From positions 1 through 37,579 of the forward strand of contig JAFGVM010000021.1 in assembly GCA_016937995.1 (NCBI GenBank): 37,579 bases of DNA, read 5' to 3'. Of this stretch, positions 26,056 to 33,831 are shown piece after piece. The position numbers were made by a program, and so were the translations under genes. The first letter of the stretch is position 1. Each line of letters starts with the position of its first letter. The notes below the pieces were generated by a model that worked only from the letters and a program-made list of their open reading frames with translations, did no database searches and was not told the DNA's origin. The stretch comes from Candidatus Delongbacteria bacterium. GTDB lineage: Bacteria > UBA4055.

Positions 26056-27894
26056 ATGAAAAAAAAAGTGTTGTTACTTGTTTTAATACTAATTTTAAGC
26101 TTAGTGGGTCAATCTCAATATAAATACGAAAGAAAGGTAATAGAATCTTTGGGACTACAAAAAGCACCCGGAACAAAATTGGGAATGATTGAAGGATTTA
26201 CCGTTTTCCTTGCAGATATTAGACCTGACGATGCGAAACCTAATGATGAAGAAAATAAGAATGTCCCAAAATTTGTCAACTACGAAGATGCAAAAGAGTA
26301 TATAGAGAAGAAGATTATAGAGCAGATACACATGAAAAGATTTCTTGCTTTTCCAGGTATTCCGTATGAGCAGGAAAGAATATCAATGGAAATTTTAAAA
26401 ATATCAAAAGAAAAAGAATTGACTGATGATGAAATATCTGATATAGTATTGAAAGTTGCAGCTAAACCGTTTATGAAAAGATTCGAAGCAATTTCTATAG
26501 ATTTAGCTTCAGATCGGATAATTGAAGCTAAGAAATTCATTGCAGAACAGTATAAAACTTCAAATGCATCAATGATTTCTAGAAAAGATTTGAAAAATGT
26601 AATAAATACATCTGCGTTCATGTATATGCCCTATGTGTCTGAATTCTGGCATGGAGAAGTTGAAGATAAATACGGTTGTTACATAAGAGGAGGTATAATC
26701 TGGTTTCAAGTAAAACAAGTAGAAGGTTTGTTTAAAGTGGAAGAGGTTCTGCATGAACATACTTTTGCAGGTAAATCATCAGCAATTAAAACTACGGATA
26801 TGATGGGACATACAGTTGATAACATTACAACCTGGTGGGGTGATGAAGATACTGACGGTGTACTCCAACTTGATGCTAAGGAGTTTTCAAAACGATCTGC
26901 AATATTACAATTTTGTAAAAATCTTAAAGTACTAACAGCTTCGGAATTAGATGAATTTAAATTACAAGGACCAATTATTGGACTGGATAAAAATGATGAT
27001 TCACAATTCGATATGAATAATGCCCAAGGAATCAAAATTGATCAAAAATTTGTAATTGGTGAATTTATTGAAGATGAAAAAGGTGATCTTGAAATAGAAA
27101 GAACAGGTTATGGATTTATCTCACATATAGGGATCGATTCAATAACATCTGATAAAAGATCTTCCGTGTATTTACAATCTGGAAACTACGAAGAAGGATT
27201 GATGTTGATCGAATATCCTACTCAACCGATTGATGTTTGGGGTAGTTTTAAAACTAAACCCGGCATTATCAAAAATAATGATGATGAAAATGATGGAATG
27301 CTGTTTTTTGGTGGAGCAGGTGGTTTTAGAGGTAATCTTGGTAATAGATTATACAAAATGACTGGGATGGAAATTAATCAACTATGGTTCCAGACAGAAT
27401 TCTTCTTTGGAGTTGGATCAGGTAGTGAAAAATCAAAGTATTTTACTGGTGACTTAACTGCTTCTCCTGATTCTTCTTCGACCTATTCACAATTTAGCAT
27501 AGAAGCAGGTTTTCTTAAAAAGTTCTTTTTTGGTAGGATAGGCATTCCATTATACGTAGGAGCAGGATATGGTGCAATTCAGGAAACTGTAATAAGGGAG
27601 AAATGGTATGAAACTGGTCATTATTCTGCTACTACCGAACTAGATCCTGAAACACATAAGGCAAAAGGTTATATATACATTGATTTTGCGAGTGGTCTCG
27701 AAATATCAATTACACCTTCATTCACTTTTACCGGTGATGTAGGATATGTTTTGGGAGTTCAAAAAGGTAACACAATTGACTTTAACGATGGCGAAGAACC
27801 TAAAGAAACCGATCCTTCGGGATTAAGATTTGGTGCAACATTGATATATTCACCAACAACATTACCATTTGATCCATTCTTTGGATTCTTTTAG
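26056..27894 (+). CDS. Secreted protein with probable C-terminal outer-membrane barrel, family unknown
   Basis: ATG at 26056 with GAGGAGGAAG upstream; 612 residues. Signal peptide (KKKVLLLVLILILSLVGQSQ). The N-terminal half (to ~200) is helical and charged ('YEDAKEYIEKKIIEQIHMKRF', 'EISDIVLKVAAKPFMKRFEA'-like helices). The middle part has 'DEDTDGVLQLDAKEF' and 'GLDKNDDSQFDMNNA', Asp-rich loops that could bind calcium but are not clear EF-hands. From ~430 on, strands of outer-membrane type appear ('WFQTEFFFGVGSG', 'SQFSIEAGFLKKFFFGRIG', 'LYVGAGYGAIQE', 'GYIYIDFASGLEISI', 'SFTFTGDVGYVLGV'), and the end 'LRFGATLIYSPTTL' is followed by a Phe-rich tail. I recognise no family. As the first gene of the right block it may anchor the block's products to the outer membrane; this is inference. 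The stop is TAG. Confidence 0.7.
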   Translation: MKKKVLLLVLILILSLVGQSQYKYERKVIESLGLQKAPGTKLGMIEGFTVFLADIRPDDAKPNDEENKNVPKFVNYEDAKEYIEKKIIEQIHMKRFLAFPGIPYEQERISMEILKISKEKELTDDEISDIVLKVAAKPFMKRFEAISIDLASDRIIEAKKFIAEQYKTSNASMISRKDLKNVINTSAFMYMPYVSEFWHGEVEDKYGCYIRGGIIWFQVKQVEGLFKVEEVLHEHTFAGKSSAIKTTDMMGHTVDNITTWWGDEDTDGVLQLDAKEFSKRSAILQFCKNLKVLTASELDEFKLQGPIIGLDKNDDSQFDMNNAQGIKIDQKFVIGEFIEDEKGDLEIERTGYGFISHIGIDSITSDKRSSVYLQSGNYEEGLMLIEYPTQPIDVWGSFKTKPGIIKNNDDENDGMLFFGGAGGFRGNLGNRLYKMTGMEINQLWFQTEFFFGVGSGSEKSKYFTGDLTASPDSSSTYSQFSIEAGFLKKFFFGRIGIPLYVGAGYGAIQETVIREKWYETGHYSATTELDPETHKAKGYIYIDFASGLEISITPSFTFTGDVGYVLGVQKGNTIDFNDGEEPKETDPSGLRFGATLIYSPTTLPFDPFFGFF

Positions 27895-27990
27895 GACTTT
27901 AATAATATTAATTTTTTATTGTGTAATTAGAAACCGGGTGTTGTTATATAGCCCCGTTATAGTCTTTAGACATAAAATGGAGTAAATATA

Positions 27991-29181
27991 ATGTCAAAAT
28001 ACATTGTCTTTTTACTAATAGTCATGATTTCGTTTAATTTGTTTTCTTCTGGTGTGATTGTTAAGCAGGTAATATCTTCAACTGAAGTACTGATAGAATC
28101 ATGGGGTATCGGTGATGATCCCGGGCAGACAGAGGAGAATTGTAAGTATAACGCGGTATTGTATTTTTTAACGGATGGGGATCAGCCACTGATTTCAAAT
28201 GCCGATGAAAAAACAAAGTTTGAAAATAGTGCAATAAAACATTTTGAAAATAAATATAATATTGATCAGTACATTAATTACGTTTCACCCGACTGGATCG
28301 AATTGCGTACAAAAAAGATTAATGGCAGGAAAAAGAAAAAGGGATTAAAACTTATCACCGTAAACAGAAAAAAGATTGAAGATAAACTTGTCGCTGAAGG
28401 TGTAATTACTTCGAAGGAAGATCTTGAATACATTTTGGGTATGCCTTCAATAATGGTAATTCCCAAAGGTGAAAATATTATTTCTTTGTTAGAAAATCCG
28501 AATAATGAGAAAGCTGCTTCAACAGCAAAAGAAACTTTAGCAGATAATCAATATGAAGTGGTTATTCCTGAAGCAAAATTAGCTAATGACATAATGACTG
28601 GAGCAATAAAAAGTACATCGGAAACTTCAGAAATAGATATTGTTGCTACAATAGCTTCAGCTATCGGAAGTGATATTTATATTGAGTTCAATATTACCTG
28701 GGAAAACGGTAAAGCGATTATAACCTTAGAAGCATTTGAAACAACTACAGCAAGAATGCTTGGAACAACTACCGGATACGGTATGGGCACACAGAGCAAA
28801 TTTATTGATATTGACCTTGCAATGAAAGATGCGATACAAAAAATTATGAATCAAATAAAAAATTACTGGAAAAAGGATATTGAAAAAGGAAAGCAATACA
28901 AAATGACGTTCAATATTTCTAGTGAATTTGAAAAATATGAGTCTGATAAAATAAAAAAAGCAATTAAAAACCTCTTAAAAAAGGATACTTTTAAAGATAA
29001 GAAAAGAAACATCTTAACTAAGCAAACTGTAGAGTATATTATTTGGGTAAATCCGGAATTTGAGACTGAAGATATAGAAGAAATCGTTGAAGATGGGATT
29101 AGTACAGAATTGGACTTTGCTTCTATTGAAATTCTTACCGCAAGTAGAAAGATGCTTATATTTGAGATCATCCCCAACTAA
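27991..29181 (+). CDS. DUF6175-like periplasmic protein
   Basis: ATG at 27991 with TGGAG upstream; 396 residues. Signal peptide (SKYIVFLLIVMISFNLFSSG). The N-terminal part (~25-125) has 'GIGDDPGQTEENCKYNAVLYFL', an LPP20/FlgT-like alpha-beta start. Residues ~148-290 ('LGMPSIMVIPKGENI', 'EIDIVATIASAIGSDIYIEF', 'ITLEAFETTTARMLGTTTGYG') fit the DUF6175 pattern I know from Bacteroidota. The last ~110 residues ('NYWKKDIEKGKQYKMTFN', then 'IIWVNPEFETEDI' and 'FASIEILTASRKMLIFEI') are a small alpha-beta domain that also occurs at the end of the neighbouring 29206 gene. The three-part layout parallels FlgT (N, middle, C). It lies 24 nt before its paralogue, so the two probably form a pair acting together in the periplasm. 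Confidence 0.7.
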   Translation: MSKYIVFLLIVMISFNLFSSGVIVKQVISSTEVLIESWGIGDDPGQTEENCKYNAVLYFLTDGDQPLISNADEKTKFENSAIKHFENKYNIDQYINYVSPDWIELRTKKINGRKKKKGLKLITVNRKKIEDKLVAEGVITSKEDLEYILGMPSIMVIPKGENIISLLENPNNEKAASTAKETLADNQYEVVIPEAKLANDIMTGAIKSTSETSEIDIVATIASAIGSDIYIEFNITWENGKAIITLEAFETTTARMLGTTTGYGMGTQSKFIDIDLAMKDAIQKIMNQIKNYWKKDIEKGKQYKMTFNISSEFEKYESDKIKKAIKNLLKKDTFKDKKRNILTKQTVEYIIWVNPEFETEDIEEIVEDGISTELDFASIEILTASRKMLIFEIIPN

Positions 29182-29205
29182 ATTATTGATTTAAGGTAAA
29201 ATATT

Positions 29206-30012
29206 ATGAAAAAAGTGTTTCTTATACTTTTAATGATCGCTATAAGATTATTATCTGATGATGTAAGATTAGTCAATTCTATTGGTTTTGGTACTACTCC
29301 TGATGAAGCAATTAAAAATGCAAAAAAAAATGCAGTTGAAATGTGTCTTGGAACATATATCTCATCAGAATCAATAGTAGCAAATTATATTACAGTTCAA
29401 GATAGAATTCTGTCAAAATCCAGTGGCTTTGTAAAAAACTTTAGAACAATTTCTAAACCTATCTTAAAAGACGGGTTTTATGAAACTGAAATTGAAGCTT
29501 CTGTGTTAAATGTAATGGATAAAGTTTTAGAAGATAAATATGCCATTCAGTTTTTAATGGAACAAATGAGTTTTCCTGATTTCGGAATTGCTGTTATAAA
29601 TACTGAAAATAAAAGAGAGTCCACAGCAGAAAGTGCATTAATAAAACAATTCATTAATGCAGGTTTCAGCAGTTTTAAGATCATTAGATCAGATCCTGGA
29701 GATTTTAAAAGTATAAAAAATGAAAGTATTGAATTCTATATTAGAGGGAAAGTTGAATATGAACTTGAGGAAATGCCCAATAATGGACTTTCGGTTTATA
29801 AAAAGATGCAGAAAATAATAATAACACTCGAATGTGATCTTATAGATTTAAATACTTCACAAATTATTGCAACAGAGAGTTTTACGATAGAGTCTGTTGG
29901 TGTGAATGAAAAGAATACTATTCAGAACGGCATGAAAAAAATCGCTAAGAAGATGACCAAATATCTTGTATTAAATTCAGTGGAATTCTGGGCTAATGAT
30001 CTCAGCAAATGA
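29206..30012 (+). CDS. FlgT/LPP20-like periplasmic protein, first part (ends at a premature TGA)
   Basis: ATG at 29206 with TAAGGT upstream; 268 residues to the TGA. Signal peptide (KKVFLILLMIAIRLLSD). The N-terminal module 'NSIGFGTTPDEAIKNAKKNA', 'CLGTYISSESIVANYITVQD', 'GFVKNFRT' and 'YETEIEASV' parallels the 822 gene and is LPP20/FlgT-N-like. The middle part (~100-255) has 'DFGIAVINTENKRES', 'AESALIKQFINAGFSSFKII' and 'QIIATESFTIESVGVNEKNT'. The TGA at 30010-30012 is in frame with the next ORF, which begins two codons later with no ribosome binding site. The joined sequence aligns without a gap to the 27991 product: 'WANDLSK-stop-LMYLLEFN' against 'WKKDIEKGKQYKMTFN'. The stop falls on a Gly codon (GGA) in the paralogue, so the gene is probably interrupted by one G-to-T change. 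Confidence 0.75.
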   Translation: MKKVFLILLMIAIRLLSDDVRLVNSIGFGTTPDEAIKNAKKNAVEMCLGTYISSESIVANYITVQDRILSKSSGFVKNFRTISKPILKDGFYETEIEASVLNVMDKVLEDKYAIQFLMEQMSFPDFGIAVINTENKRESTAESALIKQFINAGFSSFKIIRSDPGDFKSIKNESIEFYIRGKVEYELEEMPNNGLSVYKKMQKIIITLECDLIDLNTSQIIATESFTIESVGVNEKNTIQNGMKKIAKKMTKYLVLNSVEFWANDLSK

Positions 30013-30015
30013 TTA

Positions 30016-30282
30016 ATGTATCTATTGGAATTTAATAATGTGAGTAAAGAAAATGCTGACTATTTATTTAAAATGATCTTTTCTAAGTTTAATGGAAGTG
30101 AAGTTGCCGTTAACAAAGGTTATTTCGACACAACGCAAAATATTGGGATGAAGACATATATGGAAACTGATGGAATTGTACAAATGTTAAGTCATAATAG
30201 TTTTTCTAGATTTTCATTTACAGTTATTGAAAAAGAAGAGAGATTGCTGAATTTCTCAGTTGAAGAGCTAAAAAAAAGATAA
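30016..30282 (+). pseudogene. C-terminal domain of the 29206 gene, cut off by an in-frame TGA
   Basis: 88 residues from ATG 30016, in the same frame as the 29206 gene and separated from its TGA by one codon (TTA). No Shine-Dalgarno sequence and no signal peptide are visible, so an independent periplasmic protein is unlikely. The sequence 'YLLEFNNVSKENADYLFKMI', 'KGYFDTTQNIGMKTYMET' and 'IVQMLSHNSFSRFSFTVIEK' has the strand-helix-strand order of the C-terminal domain of the 27991 product. Termination-reinitiation at ATG 30016 is possible, but the product would stay in the cytoplasm. With read-through the full protein would be 357 residues. Confidence 0.65.
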
Positions 30283-30384
30283 GTTACTATAAAATTTAAA
30301 AAATAGCAGATCCGACAAATGGCATCCATGGATCCTATTCCTGTATGTAATAGAGACATAAACAATAGAATTGAAAAGTACTAT

Positions 30385-30410
30385 AGAAGTATTACACTAG
30401 AAATACTTCT
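30385..30410 (+). promoter_or_regulatory. Hairpin in the 180-nt leader of the 30463 gene
   Basis: AGAAGTATT (30385-30393) and AATACTTCT (30402-30409 plus 30410) form a perfect 9-bp stem with an 8-nt loop. No T-run follows directly, so it is not a typical terminator. It lies ~50 nt before the start codon, in the longest gap of the right block, and could affect transcription or mRNA stability. Confidence 0.4.
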
Positions 30411-30462
30411 TATTCTAATACATTTTGTCATTATTAATATATTTTGTAAAAGGTGGGAAAAA

Positions 30463-33273
30463 ATGAATAAATTACTAAAATTCTTATTATTTTTACTGGC
30501 ATCTGTTAATATTCTTATTGCCCAAAACACAAGTATGCCTCCAATAAAGATTAGCTCGTCAGATCTACCCTATTCTGTCGAAGGTTACACACTAGTTGTA
30601 GATGACGGTGGTAATAGCTATAAATTTTATGATAATTATTCAAATAATCCTGCTCTAAATATGATCAATAATGGTGGTATAAGGATAGATATGAGTGGTT
30701 TGGTAGGCAAATTAGAAACAGGTAAAACATACAATCTAAGTATAAAGATTACTCCTGGTAGAGAATTTGATGATGGTAAAAGAACACCAAATTCTATATT
30801 CTGTTCTTCAAGTTCAGTTGTAATACATTCACCTTCATCAGTTTCGATATCCAATCCGGCTATAAACATAGACGGTACAACTGTTGGTCAGATACATGTA
30901 GAGAATTTATACAGCCTTGCAACACTGTCTTTACCGATCGGAGGAAGTGTTGCAGCAAGTATTGGAAGTATGATCAGTTCCGCTCTTACAGATATTTTTG
31001 TAAATAAAGTTATTGATGAATCATTTGAAGATTATAAACCCTCAGAAAATATTGAAGTTGAAAATAATATCTTTTCCAATGAAAAAAATATCAATGAGGT
31101 AAGATGGATACTTGGAGGATGGAATTTAAATGAGATGCTTGAGGCAAAATCTGTAAATTTGTCATTACCTGTAAAATTTACAAAATCCGGTAAAAATGAA
31201 TTTTCATTTTATTTTAATCTCTGGGGAGAGCACAGTTCATTAAGAAGAAATAATTTAATTACAACTACAACAGCCACAAAATTTACTCCATACAGTTTCA
31301 GACAGCACATTGTTTTAAACGTAGATGTTGAAGGGGATAATTATGTAGAAGTATCAGATCCTGTACCGGACGAAGAACCAGTAAATGATTACCTGAACAT
31401 TGCCTATGAAAATAAAATAGTTAAAGTCATCAAGCTGCCAAAAAAAATTGATAAAAACAATAAAGAAGCTATTGCTAATCAAATTGTTGAAGGAACTTTA
31501 GGAATAGTAGCAAGTGAAACAATTTCTACTATAACATATAGTATTGGAGGATTATTGTTTAGTTTTATCCTTGAATCAGGTGTAGTAGGGTGGGAAAGAA
31601 TTGTAGATTTTGATATACTCGGAGGTAGATTATTCGAACCGGGTTCAGATCTTAATCTTTTAATTTCTGTTGATACCGGAGATACTTCATTAGATAAGGT
31701 TTCAGTAGTAATTGATAGAAAGGATGGATTTTCATGGAAATTTTTCAAAGAATTATTACTTCTTGATCAAAGTGAAATTATAAGCAATAAGCTTGATATT
31801 GGAAGGTTTTTAATTGTTCTAAAAAATCCGCTATCTGCACCCGACACTACCGGTAAATATAGAATAAATATACTTGGTAAAAAAAGACAAATAACAATAA
31901 AAGAAAAGGAAGTTGATAATAACTTAACTGTAATAAATGAAGAATCTGTTTTAGAGTATTTAAGAAACTCAAACAGATCTGATATAAAACAATTATTAGC
32001 AAACAATTACGATATACTAAAAACTTATAACAAATTGTATAATAGCGAAAATAAATTCTTGATTTTTATATGCTTTGGAGAGGAAGATAAATATAGTGGA
32101 AACGTAAAAACAATTCATGGCTTCGAATTTATTAAGACAGATAAAGGATGGGTGTTAAATACAACTGAAAATAATTCAATAATAACAAAAAATAAAAAAG
32201 ACTTTAGTTATTACTATAGATGGTATAATAACTTTAAATTTGTAACGATCGGTAAAGATAATTATGCTTTAGTGACTGAATATTATGATGGAGGTTCAGG
32301 GGGCGGGTCTGGAAACTATGATTTTTATACAAGCATAAATGGTGAAATCAAGAAAATTGCAGAACTTTCAAGCAAATCATCATGGAATTCATCCAGTGAT
32401 AGATTTGAAGGTACAAATAATTCTTTTAACTACGAAACTAAGTATAGTTTTAAAAGGAATCAAAACAATCTTGATTTTGATGATATTGTATTGAATTATG
32501 AAGGTACAGGAAACACAGATATGATAGGCAAAGAAGAGATTTATAGATATGATAAAGTCAAAAAAGAATACATTCTTTTCAAGGAAATTGAAAAACCAGT
32601 AGAAAATAATTCGCACAAGGGTCTAATTGACATGGTGTTTATTGAATCAAGTATTTTTGGTACAAAGGGCAAAGTTGTTAGTGCCGATAATTATTACATC
32701 GGAAAATATGAAGTAACACAATCTCAGTATAAATCAGTTATGAACTTTAACCCCAGTCAATTTAGAGGAGATGATCTCCCAGTTGAATCTGTCACTTTGA
32801 ATGATGCTATTGAATTTTGTAATAAACTTAGTGAAATGGAAGGTCTAAAAAAATGTTATAACCGATCAGAATGCGATTTGAGTGCAAACGGATATCGACT
32901 ACCTACACAAGATGAATGGTCAGGAGCTGTATTAGGAGGTGGAAATAAATACAGTGGTTCCAATGATATAAACGAAGTTGCATGGTATAATAAGAATTCA
33001 ATTAGGAAAACACATAGTGTAGGGCAAAAGAAACCAAACGAAAAGGGCATATATGATATGACTGGAAATGTTTGGGAGATGTGTTGGGATATTTGGGACG
33101 ATGGAGATAATAGCAGAAAGAGTCGGAGAAATAAGAAGATTAACAGACTAATGTGCGGTGGTGGATATTCTGATGGTGCAAGTAATTGTCGCATTGGTAT
33201 TAGCAGTGGTTTTAGTTCAGAGAATAAGAAAAAAGATATCGGCTTCCGTGTAGTAAGGACGGCAGATAAATAA
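30463..33273 (+). CDS. Large secreted FGE/SUMF1-like protein
   Basis: I choose ATG 30463 (936 residues): AGGTGGG lies just before it and a clean signal peptide follows (NKLLKFLLFLLASVNILIAQ). The frame is open to 30319, but that adds 48 residues without a ribosome binding site. The N-terminal ~500 residues are beta-rich and unrecognised ('VEGYTLVVDDGGNSYKFYDN', 'YNLSIKITPGREFDDGKRTP', 'FEPGSDLNLLISVDTGDTSL'). They include a Gly/Ser-rich segment ('SLPIGGSVAASIGSMISSAL') that looks like a membrane-active or flexible helix. Residues ~720-936 are an FGE-sulfatase-type domain: 'YYIGKYEVTQSQYKSVMNFN', 'LPVESVTLNDAIEFCNKLSE', 'GYRLPTQDEWSGAV', 'GNVWEMCWDIW' and 'IGFRVVRTADK'. It keeps one cysteine ('SNCRIGIS') of the region that has two in true FGE. 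It is a second member of the family seen at 1530, here without the DKTAQ-type module. Confidence 0.8.
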   Translation: MNKLLKFLLFLLASVNILIAQNTSMPPIKISSSDLPYSVEGYTLVVDDGGNSYKFYDNYSNNPALNMINNGGIRIDMSGLVGKLETGKTYNLSIKITPGREFDDGKRTPNSIFCSSSSVVIHSPSSVSISNPAINIDGTTVGQIHVENLYSLATLSLPIGGSVAASIGSMISSALTDIFVNKVIDESFEDYKPSENIEVENNIFSNEKNINEVRWILGGWNLNEMLEAKSVNLSLPVKFTKSGKNEFSFYFNLWGEHSSLRRNNLITTTTATKFTPYSFRQHIVLNVDVEGDNYVEVSDPVPDEEPVNDYLNIAYENKIVKVIKLPKKIDKNNKEAIANQIVEGTLGIVASETISTITYSIGGLLFSFILESGVVGWERIVDFDILGGRLFEPGSDLNLLISVDTGDTSLDKVSVVIDRKDGFSWKFFKELLLLDQSEIISNKLDIGRFLIVLKNPLSAPDTTGKYRINILGKKRQITIKEKEVDNNLTVINEESVLEYLRNSNRSDIKQLLANNYDILKTYNKLYNSENKFLIFICFGEEDKYSGNVKTIHGFEFIKTDKGWVLNTTENNSIITKNKKDFSYYYRWYNNFKFVTIGKDNYALVTEYYDGGSGGGSGNYDFYTSINGEIKKIAELSSKSSWNSSSDRFEGTNNSFNYETKYSFKRNQNNLDFDDIVLNYEGTGNTDMIGKEEIYRYDKVKKEYILFKEIEKPVENNSHKGLIDMVFIESSIFGTKGKVVSADNYYIGKYEVTQSQYKSVMNFNPSQFRGDDLPVESVTLNDAIEFCNKLSEMEGLKKCYNRSECDLSANGYRLPTQDEWSGAVLGGGNKYSGSNDINEVAWYNKNSIRKTHSVGQKKPNEKGIYDMTGNVWEMCWDIWDDGDNSRKSRRNKKINRLMCGGGYSDGASNCRIGISSGFSSENKKKDIGFRVVRTADK

Positions 33274-33314
33274 TAAAATAATAATAATGTAAATACAGAA
33301 AAAATGGAGGAAGT

Positions 33315-33773
33315 ATGAAAAGAAGAATGATGTTACTAATTTTGATTATTGGAGCTTTTTTTGCAAGTTCTTATTCTCAATCAAGCTATAAGCAAACAAA
33401 CACATTATTAGAAACAATCGGTACTTTATCTGCTCAGAGTGCTTTCATGTCATATACATCGATAGGGGCTCTTTCAGATGGTTATATCTATGGTGCTTAC
33501 ACAGATGAGACAACAATAACACTGAGTGCAGTGTATATGAGCTTTGCTACAACGACCAAAGATCAGCTATACTTATTGATTTCTTCCGGAACTCTATCGG
33601 ATGATGATCTGAAATTTGTATCAGAACTGATCGAATGTTTTAATATGATTATCGCACAGACTGAAGCATTCGGTAATTATGTATCATCGAAAGATGATAG
33701 TTATGCTGTCATATACGAAAACAACAGACAAAAGGCATGGTCTAAAATTTCAAATATCTTAGGAATTGAATAA
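33315..33773 (+). CDS. Small secreted helical protein of unknown function
   Basis: ATG at 33315 with TGGAGGAAG upstream; 152 residues. Signal peptide (KRRMMLLILIIGAFFASSYSQ). The mature part is almost entirely helical: 'SYKQTNTLLETIGTLSAQSAFMSY...SIGALSDGYIYGAYTDE...DDDLKFVSELIECFNMIIAQTEAF...NRQKAWSKISNILGIE'. I recall similar small secreted proteins in other bacteria, with the same central 'MI..Q...F..Y' helix and a 'W..I..LLG' end, but no named family. It lies 41 nt after the FGE-like gene and 58 nt before the PEGA gene, so it belongs to the same transcript. It may be a periplasmic partner; the role is unknown. Confidence 0.75.
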   Translation: MKRRMMLLILIIGAFFASSYSQSSYKQTNTLLETIGTLSAQSAFMSYTSIGALSDGYIYGAYTDETTITLSAVYMSFATTTKDQLYLLISSGTLSDDDLKFVSELIECFNMIIAQTEAFGNYVSSKDDSYAVIYENNRQKAWSKISNILGIE

Positions 33774-33831
33774 ATAGTTAAATATTGTTATATTTATTAA
33801 AGAAAAAACATAACGGAGTAAGGAGTAAGAA

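Noticed and set aside
27932-27958. Hairpin terminator between 26056 and 27991 genes
   Set aside because: AACCGGG and CCCCGTT pair with one mismatch, but no T-run follows, so the evidence is too weak to list.
30010-30012. UGA recoded as glycine (code 25-like)
   Set aside because: The TGA replaces a paralogue's Gly, which is suggestive, but all other long genes, including the 2767-residue one with many Gly codons, contain no in-frame TGA, and UGA ends the yidD-like gene. The standard code fits better.
30010-30012. UGA as selenocysteine
   Set aside because: The aligned residue in the paralogue is Gly, not Cys, and I see no obvious stem-loop just after the codon.
30319-30462. ATG 30319 as the start of the second FGE-like gene
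   Set aside because: No ribosome binding site, and the extension would put 48 residues before the signal peptide. It also covers the leader hairpin.
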